From Annona cherimola (Eukaryota > Streptophyta > Magnoliopsida > Magnoliales > Annonaceae), in assembly GCA_030490835.1 (NCBI GenBank), contig CM059972.1, positions 34,699,452 to 34,763,451 on the forward strand: a DNA stretch of 64,000 nucleotides, given 5' to 3'. The number at the start of each line of letters is the position of its first letter. Position 1 is the stretch's first letter. Of the stretch, positions 1 through 9,629 are shown piece by piece. The notes below the pieces were generated by a model. It was given only the letters and a program-made list of their open reading frames with translations. It did no database searches and was not told the origin of the DNA. The position numbers and the translations under genes are program-made.

Positions 1-184
1 AAGGGGCAAGGCTAGTAAAAGGACTAACAGGGCGGAATCCGAAGAGCAATCCTCTAGGACCCACCCACGACGAGAGCGAAGCTCTAGACCTCAAGCAGAG
101 GTCAATATAGAATAAAGAATAGTGACAACAATTGAAAAAGCTATGCAACAATGGATAACTTAGGCTACTGGTTTATTACAAGAA

Positions 185-727
185 ATGCAGAACCAGCAGG
201 CCCCACCATCAAGAGGATACGGGGAGAGACCAGGCACCTTGGCTAACCCTGAAACATCAAGGGGAAGGGAGGATAGTCTTCTAGAAGACAATAGGAAATC
301 TATAAATGCTTTCCTTGCCCAGCGCCCGCCCAAGTTTGCAGGGGAACCAGACCCCCTCATTGCAGAGTAGTGGATCACAGAAATCAAGAAGATATTCAGG
401 ATATCGCCCTGCAATGATCAGCAAAAAGTGTTGTGCGCTACCCACCTACTGGTAAAAGATGCCTATGAATGGTGGGAAACGCTGATGGTCACTATGCCAC
501 ATCCGGAGCAAGTTACGTGGCATGAATTTTTGGAAGAATTTAACAAAGAATATCTGCTTGTAGCGCTACAGAGCCAGAGGGTAATAGAGTTCGAGAAACT
601 TTACCAAGGCAGGATGACAGTCACGGAATATGCCACAAATTTCAACGCCTTGGTAAGATACGTGTCATGGATTGCCAATGTGCCAGAGAATAAGGCACCA
701 AGGTTCCAGAGGGGATTCCCCAGCTAA
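185..727 (+). pseudogene. gag: gag capsid region, broken
   Basis: The frame reads through FAGEPDP and a Trp-rich capsid core (DAYEWWETL, then TWHEFLEEFNKEY) typical of the retrotransposon gag family, which builds the cytoplasmic particle around the genomic RNA. A TAG at 368-370 interrupts the frame where a sense codon is expected, since the homologous frame continues directly after it. A frameshift near 700-727 ends the readable capsid. The first 180 bases look like the Arg/Lys-rich gag N-terminus but hold no convincing start codon. Non-functional. Confidence 0.75.
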
Positions 728-730
728 GAG

Positions 731-1542
731 AGGGGTTAGCCCCATTACTAATAAAAGACTATGTCTCTAGCATCGAGAGGGTTAGGGCATTAGAAATAGA
801 GTCAATGAGGACTTAAGAGCTTAGGCAAGCTCAAAAATAATTCTTTACAGCCTCCAAGGAAGGTGAGGCTAATAAAGGAAAAAAGGTAATCGTCGGGAAA
901 TGCTACAAGTGTGGCCAAGTTGGTCACATGGCCTGGGACTGCGGGACCGACAAAGCTAAAATAATAAAGTGCTTCATTTGTGGTCAAGTTGGACACATTT
1001 CACCCAATTGTCCAAATAAGCCACAAGGAGCACCAGCCCGAGGGAGGCCAGCCCAACAAAAGGTCCCCGCCATCGCCTATCGGCCTGGTACTGCTGTCAA
1101 CCCAGTACATGTCCAAGCCCTCACCCGAACAGAGTCACAGGAGATGGAGAAAAAAGTAATTACAGGTATGATTTACATTTTGGGAAATCCTACAGTAGCT
1201 TTATTTGATTCAGGAGCTATGAATTCATTTATTTCATACCGATTCGTGACCATACACGCTCTTCGAGTAGAAGAAACTAGTAGTACCATACATGTAAAGG
1301 AATTTCTATATATTTTTCCAAAAGAGTTATGTAATTTACCACCGGAAAGAGAGATGGATATGAAAATAGAAATTATCCCAGGGACAACTCCAATATCTAA
1401 AGCCCCAAATAGGATGGTGCCAGCCGAATTAGTTGAGTTGAAAGTACAAATCCAAGATTTATTAGATAAAGGGTTTATTAGACCCAGTGCATCACCTTGG
1501 GGAGCTCCAGTACTATTTGTAAAGGAAAAAATGAGAGTTTGA
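731..1542 (+). pseudogene. gag nucleocapsid (two zinc knuckles), truncated protease and RT N-terminus
   Basis: Two CX2CX4HX4C zinc knuckles are seen at about 901-942 ([14 protein letters not shown]) and 970-1011 ([14 protein letters not shown]); these bind the element's RNA. They are followed by the aspartic protease active site LFDSGA (about 1201-1218). The protease is then shortened: after VEETSS the frame jumps to the RT leader ([19 protein letters not shown] and [11 protein letters not shown]), so most of the protease C-terminal half is deleted. Stops occur near 814 and 837, and the frame shifts at about 1540. Dead copy. Confidence 0.75.
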
Positions 1543-2757
1543 GACTCTGTATTGATTACAGAGAATTGAATAAAGTAACAGTAAAAAATAAGTACTCACT
1601 CCCAAGAATAGATGATCTTTTTTATCAGTTAAAACGTGCTTCTACATTTTCAAAAATTGATTTATAGTCAGGGTACCACCAGTTGAGGATATGTCTAAAA
1701 GACATCCATAAAACAGCATTCAGAACAAGATATGAGCATTATGTATTCTTAGTCATGCCATTTGGACTAACAAATGCCCCAGCTATGTTTATGGATATGA
1801 TGAATAGACATTTTTGAGAATTTTTGGATCAATTTGTGGCAGTATTCATTGTAGATATATTGATTTATTCAATGACAAAATCAGAGCATGAGAAACATCT
1901 AATGATAGTGTTCGAAATTCTTCGAAGGAAGAAATTATATGCTAAATTCAAGAAATGTGAATTTTGGTTGAAACAGGTAGCCTTCTTGGCCACATTATAT
2001 CCGAGAAGGGAGTACAGGTAGATCCTCAAAAGATTGAGGCAATAACAAAGTGGCTACAACCAATAAATATCACAGAAATAAGAAGCTTTCTAGGGTTAGC
2101 TGGCTACTACAGGAGATTTGTGGAAGGATTCTCATAATTGTCAGCTCCACTCACAAAGCTGACAAGGAAAGGAGTTAGGTATGAATGGACACAGGAATAT
2201 GAGAATAGCTTCCAAGAGTTAAAGAAAAAATTGGTAAAAGCGCCAATTCTAACACTACCTACAGAGAAGGAAGGGTTTGTGATCTATAGTGATGCCTCAA
2301 AGAAAGGATTAGGATGTGTACTAATGCAGAATGGAAAGGTTATATCATATGCATCCAGGCAACTCAAGCCAAATGAGGTAAACTATCCAACCCATGACTT
2401 AGAATTGGTAGCAGTAGTCTTTGCCTTGAAAATTTGGAGACATTATTTGTATGGAGTTAAATGTGAGGTCTATACTGATCATAAAAGCCTCAAGTACATT
2501 TTTACTCAAAATGAGTTAAATATGAGGCAAAGAAGATGGCTCGAGTTACTTAAAGATTATGACATCAACATTTTATATCATCCAGGTAAAGCCAATGTAG
2601 TAGCCGATGCGCTAAGTAGAAATATTAGCTTAGCACATCTCATCACAAAGGAAAAAGGGCTAATACAAGAACTGAGACAACTAGAATTAATTATATGCCC
2701 AACTGGGGAACAAGTTAGATTGTCTCAATTACAAATCCAGTCAAATTTATTTGAGTA
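1543..2757 (+). pseudogene. pol: reverse transcriptase and RNase H, broken
   Basis: RT motifs run in order: LCIDYRELN (about 1540-1570), SKIDL followed by a stop, then [11 protein letters not shown] (about 1753-1788). The catalytic box, normally F-x-DD-I-L, here reads FIVDILIYS (about 1845-1870), so one metal-binding Asp is lost. Frameshifts occur near 1990-2020, and a stop lies just before LSAPLTKLT at about 2137. RNase H is readable from 2138, with [31 protein letters not shown] and VVADALSR showing the four acidic positions. The gene could not make active enzyme. Confidence 0.85.
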
Positions 2758-2854
2758 AATTAAGATAGCTCAATAAGAAAATGGGGATTTAAAAAGTTAT
2801 GTGGAGAAAATGATCAAGAAAAATCCCAATGAATATATATAAGATGAGTATGGA

Positions 2855-3079
2855 ATGTACAAATATAAGGGTCGCCTATGTATACCCAATCAAGAAGGAA
2901 TCAAGGATCAGATATTGAAGGAAGCACATTTCTCTCCAATTTTGATGCATCCAGGTAGCACCAAGATGTATCTAGACATCAAAAGAATATATTGGTGGAA
3001 TAACATGAAGAAAAAAATTGCTGAATATGTGGCTAAGTGCTTAACATGCCAAAGGGTTAAGGCTAATCACCAAATGTAG
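2855..3079 (+). pseudogene. integrase N-terminal zinc-binding fragment
   Basis: The reading frame GRLCIPNQEG, HPGSTKMYLDIKR and CLTCQRVK is the gypsy integrase HHCC zinc-binding domain. The DDE catalytic core and everything after it are absent, because sequence homology stops where a foreign LTR terminus begins at about 3078. The rest of this integrase was not found elsewhere in the window. Fragment of a dead copy. Confidence 0.8.
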
Positions 3080-3438
3080 TGCCCCCGACTCGAGCGTCAT
3101 AACCTTACCTCAAGATCTATTTTTGATTGGTAAATGTGATCAGGATTGTTGCTCTGAACACGCGGCGGGTTCTTAATTTGATCTCGTCCAAATTTTTTTT
3201 CCTTTTCTTTCATCATATAAGCTTATATTTGTCATCATTCATAGTGGACTCATCCATACCATCATAAAATTTGTCATACAAGTATCTTTATTTTCATATT
3301 ATAGGCAGCATATATATTCATAAATAGAAATTCACGTAGAATTTTATACATAATCACTTATCTATTTACATCATACATAATCAATCTCATTTCATTATAA
3401 GCAATACATTCATCCATCTATTCTTCAAACATACCGAT
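3078..3438 (-). repeat. 3' end of a long gypsy LTR (- orientation), continues at 39359
   Basis: The first 340 bases match 44912-45252 closely (terminus ggcgcccccgactcgagcg, there next to a PBS), so this is the terminal part of the same LTR family, read leftward. At 3438 the Tat-like element begins. The LTR resumes after its right end at 39359 (ccttttagctttgatcc onwards). No coding signal is present. Confidence 0.7.
3434..3438. repeat. target-site duplication ccgat (left copy)
   Basis: The five bases ccgat precede the TG terminus at 3439. They recur directly after the CA terminus at 39353 (39354-39358). This pairs the two long LTRs as ends of a single insertion event. Confidence 0.9.
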
Positions 3439-3779
3439 TGTTCCGGCCTCGTGAAAAATTGTTGTTAAAAGTTGTTTTCCTCCGGCTTTGAAAATAAATG
3501 CTTAATTAATTCCCCAGCAAAATTTTAAAGCATTTAATTCTTTAACCGAGTCCGAAAAGTATATCACAGAAATATTTTGCATTGTGTTCCACATTCTGAT
3601 TTTACATCTCCCATGATAAAACCCTTAATTAAAAGAGCTGAACACAATAGTCCATAAAAAATGCTTATTTTTATTGAAATAATGATGAAATACGTAGAAG
3701 ATCTTTCTACGTCTTTACAAGTGCACGAAAAATCGTGTCTGACAAAAATATAAAGATAAGTGAGTACACTTCGCCCCGC

Positions 3780-3905
3780 GCCGTGACTCGAATGTGTGGT
3801 ACATGGCGCCACGCGCCCTGACTTAAAAGTGAGGTACATGACGCCATGAGCCATGACTTAAATGTGAGATACATGGCGTCATGCGCCATGACTTAAATGT
3901 GAGTT
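3780..3905. repeat. short tandem repeat in the LTR (about 48 bp x 3)
   Basis: Three copies of a unit containing acatggcgccacgcgcc and gacttaaatgtgag follow one another. The same array is present in the other LTR at about 35895-36030. No function can be read from it. Confidence 0.7.
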
Positions 3906-4149
3906 TACGCTTAGCCCGTCGACCAGCGATGACTCGGTTTGGGAACTAGTGAGGGGCCCATCGGCTACACTAGTGACCCTACACAGCAAACTAAATGCGC
4001 TCTTAGCTTCTGGATTTACACAGCAGACCAGCGTGTCTCACTTTCAGCTTCTGTACTTGTACAAGAAACCAACGTCTCCCGCATTCAGTCTCTGGATTGA
4101 ATGATTGGGTGGTTTTACCAAGAAATGGATTCAACCGAATTTTAGAAAT

Positions 4150-4440
4150 ATGTTTGGGTCAACTTTGACCATTTAAGAGGTTTGGACCCAATTGGGCTTG
4201 TTTGGGGATTTTTGGGCCCAACTGAACCTGTTGAAAAGTTTTGGGCCATCTTGGGTCTATTGAAGAGTTTTGGGGCCCTAGTGGGCTTGTTGGGGGATTT
4301 TTGGGCCTAACTGGGCCTGTTGAAGAGTTTTGAGCCATCTTGGGCTTGTTGAAGAGTTTCAGGCCACCTTGGGCTTGCTGGAGAGTTTTGAGCCATCTTG
4401 GGCTTTTTGGAGGGTCTTGGGCCCAAGAGGGCTTGCTCGG
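4150..4440. repeat. degenerate tandem repeat rich in gggcttgttgaagagtttt
   Basis: About six degenerate units of 40-50 bp contain ttgggc and gttgaagagtttt. They are shared with 36280-36565 in the other LTR. The array ends at the target site of the nested Athila LTR. Confidence 0.7.
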
Positions 4441-5442
4441 ACATTGATAAGTCTAAAAATTTTCATTTAATTTTATATTAAATTCACACCGTTAAGTATT
4501 AGAACGTTAATTAAATGCATGTTTTAAGTGGAATTTCATGAAAATCATATTTTTGATAGAATCTTTAATTTTAATATAAAACGGGTCATTTTGGAATATT
4601 TTGGAAAATATGAAATTATAAAAATAATTAGACATGCTAAAAGGGATTAAATAGGCTAACTTTGAAATATGGGTGCAAAGTAGACCGTTATAAAATCTTA
4701 AGATAAAATAAAATAAATTCAACAAGCACTCAAAAGTAATTAAAAGTCTACATGGGTTGATTAAAATTATCAAATATAGAAAATCACAGTCTTATTTTTC
4801 TGCATAAGTACAGATGATTGGAGCACCGCCGGAGCACCTGTTATGGTGCTCCATCTTCCCCAAATCGGCGGCAACCAATTCCATCACCAAACCGTCCAAT
4901 TTTTCATGCGATTAAGCCATCACATTTAAGCCGTCCATTCTAAATCACCCATGCTCAATTCAGCTCGTCTTCTCCACCCAGAAAATCCGTCCAACCCGCA
5001 ACTTCCATTTCTTCTTCCATCTAGTTGAGTTCCATGCCTGCGAACGCATTTATGGCAGAAAAAATTCAACCCGTGCCATTTTAATTTCAGAAATATCAAG
5101 CAGCACATCACCGAAAATGGAAAATTCCATGGCAGCAACTCGCCCACAAGCCGCAACCCCTTTCAGCAGGCCCGAAATCCAGTCGTCCGACCAGAGTGAG
5201 ACCGGCAGCCATGGTGGTCATCCATTCCAGCTTGGCAACTCCAAAGTCACACCGTCTTTATTCGCCCAAGCCATTGGAATCTTCGGGAATTCAGCAGCAA
5301 TTCGAACAACGACGTGTTCGATCAAAGCAAAGAGATCGATGAGATGAAGCAGCTGGAGCAGCACGGGAAGCCGTGAAGATCGTTTTTGGAAAAGTTTGAA
5401 AGCTCGAAGAAGCAAACGAATAGCACAGGCAACGGGATAAGA

Positions 5443-5494
5443 ATCCCACATCGGATTCTCAAGGCTCAAAGGGGGCTGCCACACATCTATAAAA
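5443..5494 (+). promoter_or_regulatory. snRNA-type promoter: USE plus TATA
   Basis: ATCCCACATCG at 5443-5453 equals the plant U-snRNA upstream sequence element (RTCCCACATCG). TATAAAA starts at 5488, leaving 34 bp between them, the spacing known for RNA polymerase II snRNA genes in plants. The two boxes and their spacing are conserved with the other two Athila LTRs although the bases between differ. Confidence 0.65.
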
Positions 5495-5934
5495 CCACCC
5501 CACTCATCCCAAGGAAACACACCCCATACCCCACATACCCCTTGGGTGGGACCCATTTGGTGGGACCCATAGCAAGTGGGTGGGACCCATCTTGTGGGAC
5601 CCGTAGTAAGGAGGTGGGGCCAAGCAATAAAAGTTTCCATTACGTGGAGATTCGCTGTTTACGGGTGATGTAAATTTTATTTTCTGCTTTATAGTTGGTA
5701 GTAATTTGTAGTTGTTAAATTTTTAATTTGTAGTTTTAATTTTTAGATTAGATTTACTGCTTTATTTTATGCTTTGTAATTTTTAGATTAAATTTAATGT
5801 AATTCACTTTCCTGCTTTAATAGTTAAATTTCATAGCTTTTATTGCTTTCTTAGAATAGTTTTAATTAAGTTGTTAGCTAGTTAGTTAATTTCTTTTAGC
5901 TTCTTGTCTCCATTTCTTTTATGTTTAAATCTTT

Positions 5935-6215
5935 TCCCTCTTCTTTCTCTCTCCTTCTAATTTCTTTCCCTTTCTCTCTCTAATTTCTTCTATTTCCTCT
6001 TTTCTTCTCTCTCTCTCTCTTCTCTCCTATTCTTCTAATTTTTCTCCGATTTCTTTCTCTCTCTTCTCTCTCAACTATCTAATTTCTTCTTCTCTTTCTT
6101 CTTCTCTCTCTCTAACGTCTCTCTCTTCTCTCTTCTCTCTTTCTCTCTCTTCTTTCTCTCTCTCTCTCCTCTCTCTCTCTTCTCACTTTCTCTCTCTTCT
6201 CTATACCTTCTTTTT
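5935..6215. repeat. CT-rich microsatellite
   Basis: Long run of tctctc/ttctct in the Athila LTR, downstream of the TATA box. Similar CT-rich stretches occur at the same place in the other Athila LTRs (about 24710-24835 and 34410-34565). Confidence 0.85.
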
Positions 6216-6385
6216 CTCTTAAAAACAATTCAAAACTACATCGCCTCTCTGTGGATTCGACCCGACTCACCATTATTCTACACTATCACTCGTATAGTGG
6301 TAGCTTTAATGTATTTCGGTTAATTTAAATTAAACTGGTGATCACAGTGCTCTTAACGACAAGCACTTGGTTCGCATCAAGTTTT

Positions 6386-6403
6386 TGGCGCCGTTGCCGG
6401 GGA
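6386..6403 (+). promoter_or_regulatory. Primer-binding site for tRNA-Asp
   Basis: tggcgccgttgccgggga is complementary to the 3' end of plant tRNA-Asp (CCA included) and lies 6 bases after the LTR end at 6379. It shows that the remnant kept the start of the internal region. Confidence 0.9.
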
Positions 6404-6639
6404 TCATCAGACATTAAGGCTCGGGTTGAGCAAAGAGGTCATTTTTTTTTCTTTTTTTTTGATATATATATAATAGAAAGGTACTTAGCCCCGTGTATCA
6501 ACTTAACCCACTGCCTGGGAAGTATTAACTCGGGGAGAGGTATATAAATCTTTTTTTTATAATATACATATATATATATATTTTTTCCGAAAGTCCCCAA
6601 GATATATGTGTATTTTTTAAAATAATATATATATATTTT

Positions 6640-7510
6640 TTGGGGGCCCGTGGGACAAAATATATATTTTTTTTGAAGGCCCGCAAGACACATATATATT
6701 TTTAGAAAACAAAATAGTCATTTTTGGAGGCCCGCAGGGCATATATATTTTTAGAGAACAAAATATTCATTTTTTAGGCCCGCAGGGCACATATATATTT
6801 TTAGAAAACAAAAAATTCATTTTTGGAGGCCCGCGGGGCACATATATATTTTTAAAAAATAAAATATTCATTTTTGGAGGCTCGCGGGGCACATATATAT
6901 ATTTTTAGAAAACAAAATATTCATTTTTTAAGGCCCGCGGGGCACATATATATTTTTAGAAAATAAAATATTCATTTTTGGAGGCCCGCTGGGCATATAT
7001 ATTTTTAGAAATAAAATATTCATTTTTGGAGGCCCGCAGGGCATGTATATATTTTTAGAAAATAAAATATTTATTTTTTAGGCCCGCGGGGCATATATAT
7101 ATTTATAGAAAATAAAATATTCATTTTTGGAGGCCCGTGGGGCATGTATATAGTTTTAGAAAACAAAATATTTATTTTTGGAGGCCCGCAGGGCATATAT
7201 ATTTTTAGAAAATAAAAAATTCATTTTTGGAGGCCCGCTGGGCATATATATGTTTTTATAAAATAAAATATTCATTTTTTGAGGCCCGCGGGGCAATATA
7301 TATTTTTAGAAAACAAAATATTCATTTTTGGAGGCCTGCGGGGCACATATATATTTTTTGAAAACAAAATATTCATTTTTGAAAGCCCGCGGGGCACATA
7401 TATATTTTCAAAAAACAAAATATTCATTTTTGGAGGCTTGCGGGGCATATATATATATTTTTAGAAAACAAAATATTCATTTTTAGAGGCCCGCAGGGCA
7501 TATATATATT
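6640..7510. repeat. 50-bp tandem array in the Tat LTR (about 18 copies)
   Basis: Units read ggcccgcggggc, then an AT stretch (catatatattttta), then gaaaa-aaaatattcattttt, with a period of about 50 bp. I count about 18 starts here and about 11 in the other LTR (36790-37300). The GC part is an imperfect palindrome. Copy-number change here accounts for most of the LTR length difference. Confidence 0.85.
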
Positions 7511-7589
7511 TTTAGAAAAAAAATTTTTATTTTTTAGGCCTTTTAATATATATATAATATATATTTTTAGAAGTCAAATATATATATAT

Positions 7590-7815
7590 ATACATATCTT
7601 ATCTCGGGATCCTCGGGCCACTTTTTTTTTTAAATGAGGAAACTTATCCCGGGATCCCGGGCCATTCTATGGCACTTTCGGTGGGATCCCGGGACGCCGG
7701 GCCTATATATATACTATTATTTTTTCTATATCATAAAATCACTTAGCCTTATATATATATATATATACATATATATATGTGGCCCCCCTTGAGATCCCGG
7801 GACCCTGGGCCCTTT
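7590..7815. repeat. gggatcccgggaccc repeats in AT-rich LTR sequence
   Basis: Four or so copies of a short GC block (gatcccgggaccctgggcc and variants) alternate with long TA runs. The same pattern occurs at about 37405-37620 in the other LTR. No coding signal. Confidence 0.6.
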
Positions 7816-7999
7816 TTATATATATATTGTTATATTTTTTTCATCATAAAAATACGTAGCTTTATATATATATGTATATATTTATTATATGGCCCACCTC
7901 GTGCGCATGGAAAATGGTTTTTGAAAAAAATATATATGTATATGTGCATATATATTTTCATATATAGAAAATATACACACATATATATATATTTTTTTG

Positions 8000-8345
8000 A
8001 AAAAAAAATACTTAACCTGCGTGCAAATTCAACCCGCCAGTTGGGGAGTATCCACGTTGGGAAAAGTAATTTTTTGAAAATAATATAATGTATATATATT
8101 TTTTTATATATAAAAAATACACATATATATATATTATTTTATTTTTAAGGAGAAAAATAGTTAACCCGTGTGTCAATTCAACCCGCCAGTCGGGGAGTAT
8201 CCACGTTGGGAAAAATATTTTTTTTTCGAAAATACTATATATATACTTTTAATAACACATATATATTAAAAATATACTTAATCCGTGTGTCAATTCAACC
8301 CACCAATCGGGGAGTATCCACGTTGGGAAAAGTATTTTTTTTTGA
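8000..8345. repeat. three tandem units of about 120 bp in the Tat LTR
   Basis: Each unit holds cttaacc-gtgtgtcaattc, then aacccgccagtcggggagt and atccacgttgggaaaa, followed by AT-rich filler. Starts are near 8010, 8160 and 8279. The other LTR has the same three at about 37770-38095. Confidence 0.75.
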
Positions 8346-8520
8346 AAATAATATATATGTATTTTTTTTAATAAGAAAGAAATTTTTTTTTACCTAAAAG
8401 AGAGAAAAAAAATATCTGGAGAACTCACGTTCTCTTTTCTTTCAGCATGGGAGAGCTCTCGTCCCGGTTGCCTTGGAGTTGTTTTCTCCCGTTGTCCCTC
8501 GGATGGGCGCTCTTATCCCC

Positions 8521-8527
8521 ATTTATA
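8521..8527 (-). promoter_or_regulatory. candidate TATA box of the Tat LTR
   Basis: On the - strand this reads TATAAAT in a GC-rich context, about 1060 bases into the LTR. It is identical in the other LTR (38286-38292). Whether this or the TATATAAAA at 9403-9411 is the true core promoter cannot be settled by reading. Confidence 0.3.
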
Positions 8528-8869
8528 GGCTTGAGGTGAATGGTTTCCGTGGAACTTGGTTATGCAAAGCATCTCGCGGAACCTCTGCAATCCCGGGTTC
8601 ATGCAGAATGGTTGCGCGGAACCGCATTGCCCGCAGAACCAAAATTAGCGGTGAGTTGGTTGGATTGCTGTAGCTGCATTGGCTCGTCCTTTTGTGTCAG
8701 CTTTTGACGGTGTGCTGCAGAAAGCCATACTTGTTCACATGTTGACGATTTAGGCCTTAAAGTTGTTTTTTCGAAAACCAAACCATTTCCTCTCATGCCT
8801 TGTTTTTTCATCATCTGCTTTGGTTTTTATCTGCCGTGTTGGGGACGCATGTTAAGCACCCCTTTTTCT

Positions 8870-9448
8870 CTTTCCCCGTCATCTTTGTGCTTGTTGGGCA
8901 AAGAAGAGTAGCTTTTCATCTACGATACCACCTTCTGCATCAAAGATGAACCCTTCAGGTATTTGTTCCTCCTGTTGTTCATTCTCTTGGTCATCATCTT
9001 CCTCTTGATCTTCCTCTTCATTTTGGTCTTCTGCAGAATCCTGATTTTGCTGTGGCGGTGGACGTGGCGGTGGTTGATTTTGTTGTTCTTGTGGATTTTC
9101 ATTGACAATTGAACGAGGAAGAATAACCAGCTCCACAAATTTATTGAGGTCATCAACATTAACTTTTTCACGGCCGTCTAAAGTGGCCAAACATTTTGCA
9201 ACTCTGGCAGCATACAACTCAGCTCTATGACCCAGAGCTCCAGCTTTTCGATCCATTCTTTTGGATCTCATGTCTGTCTTTTCATAAATACTTTACTTGT
9301 CTTATGAATATCCTTCTCTTTGCGTAACTTTTGATATGGTGCAGCAGCTCTGAGGGTTGCATCAACAGCTAATCTCTTCACAGGACCCTTAGGAAGCATG
9401 GGTTTTATATAGCGACCCTTGTCTTCTTAGCTCTCCTAGCTTTTCCCC
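8870..9448 (-). pseudogene. CHLD: captured CHLD (Mg-chelatase D subunit) cDNA fragment, circularly permuted
   Basis: The - strand encodes parts of the chloroplast Mg-chelatase subunit D, which helps insert Mg into protoporphyrin IX for chlorophyll. The order is permuted. First comes the downstream block (GKx[20 protein letters not shown] ... RKAGAL). It is joined at 9232/9233 directly to the upstream block ([14 protein letters not shown] ... acidic/Pro-rich linker ... [16 protein letters not shown]). In CHLD the second block precedes the first, and FFAQQAQR is followed at once by RRGKAGRAK. So the outer ends here are neighbours in the gene, and a short ggggaaa overlap is present at both ends. 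No introns lie inside. Frameshifts (about 9275-9290) and a stop after AQR (8879-8881) make it non-coding. The second copy is at 38635-39214. Confidence 0.9.
9403..9411 (-). promoter_or_regulatory. TATATAAAA contributed by captured CHLD codons
   Basis: The codons for Arg-Tyr-Ile-Lys-Pro of CHLD spell a TATATAAAA box on the element's sense strand, 175 bases from the LTR start (9586). The other LTR has the same box. Promoter use is only a possibility. Confidence 0.25.
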
Positions 9449-9586
9449 TTTTTTTTGATCGATTTTCCTTTTGTTGTAATTTTTCTCTCTTTTTTTCTCT
9501 TTTTTTTAAAATTTTTTATGAAAAATCATACAATTTCATAGACCGAAATCATGTAATGGTTTTATGGTTCAAAATATACCTCATCA

Positions 9587-9600
9587 AATGCCCCCTCAAG
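9587..9600 (-). other. Polypurine tract of the Tat-like element
   Basis: On the - strand cttgagggggcatt lies immediately before the start of the 3' LTR (TGATGAGG). A purine run at this place primes plus-strand DNA synthesis in LTR retrotransposons. Confidence 0.7.
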
Positions 9601-9622
9601 AATTATGCCGTCGTGGATTACT

Positions 9623-9629
9623 TATAAAA
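9623..9629 (+). promoter_or_regulatory. candidate TATA box for the antisense PMD gene
   Basis: TATAAAA on the + strand lies about 245 bases before the ATG at 9874, in the only stretch between the 3' LTR and the opposite-strand gene. A pyrimidine-rich acceptor-like atttttgcag just before the ATG (9861-9870) suggests a 5' UTR intron between them. Weak evidence. Confidence 0.3.

Larger units (their letters stand above)
1..3077 (+). mobile_element. Ty3/gypsy (Del/Tekay-like) retrotransposon remnant, truncated at both ends
   Basis: Gag, two zinc knuckles, protease, reverse transcriptase (RT), RNase H and the integrase zinc-binding region follow in the usual gypsy order on the + strand. The left end lies outside the window. 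The right end stops inside integrase, where the terminus of another element's LTR begins (about 3078). The reading frame carries many stops and frameshifts, so this is an old dead copy. The RT and RNase H wording resembles chromovirus (Del/Tekay) pol. The chromodomain that would prove it is missing, so the lineage is a motif-based opinion. Confidence 0.85.
4445..6379 (+). repeat. Athila-type LTR (1935 bp)
   Basis: Its first 80 bases and its last 120 bases match the LTRs at 22523-25000 and 32231-34732. The middle is strongly diverged, so it is a related subfamily rather than the same copy. It contains a USE box (5443-5453) and TATA box (5488-5494), then an AT-rich segment and a CT-rich microsatellite (about 5935-6215). 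ORFs readable on both strands around 5117-5673 are not conserved in the other Athila LTRs and are not called as genes. Confidence 0.85.
4440..6414 (+). mobile_element. Athila-family LTR plus PBS remnant with target duplication gacat
   Basis: Five-base duplications gacat lie at 4440-4444 and 6410-6414; the uninterrupted site is visible in the other Tat LTR (about 36565-36580, ggacattaaggc). The insertion comprises one LTR (4445-6379, tgataagtct to gcatca), the tRNA-Asp PBS (6386-6403) and only tcatca before the right duplication. All coding sequence is absent. A simple solo LTR would end at 6379. The extra 30 bases mean that the internal region and nearly all of the second LTR were deleted, leaving perhaps only its last four or so bases. 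Confidence 0.85.
3439..9586 (-). repeat. 3' LTR of the Tat-like element (interrupted by an Athila LTR)
   Basis: The LTR starts tgttccggcc and ends cctcatca on the + strand, matching 35563-39353 throughout. Without the inserted 4445-6409 segment and its 5-bp duplication it is about 4178 bp, against 3791 bp for the other LTR. Most of the difference is copy number in the 50-bp array (6640-7510). Since the element lies on the - strand, its U3 is at the right end, near 9586, and contains the CHLD fragment. Confidence 0.9.

Noticed and set aside
5117..5673. Overlapping ORFs on both strands in the Athila LTR
   Set aside because: They sit in the GC-rich part of an LTR, are not conserved as protein in the other Athila LTRs, and have no recognisable domain.
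6640..7510. CRISPR-like regular array with about 50-bp period
   Set aside because: There are no unique spacers. The whole unit is repeated, it lies within an LTR, and the context is a plant genome.
7279..8397. ORFs rich in Ile, Tyr, Phe and Lys
   Set aside because: They are translations of TA-rich tandem repeats.
8870..9448. A functional CHLD gene or a normal processed pseudogene
   Set aside because: Only about 170 codons are present, they are out of order, broken, and located in both LTRs.
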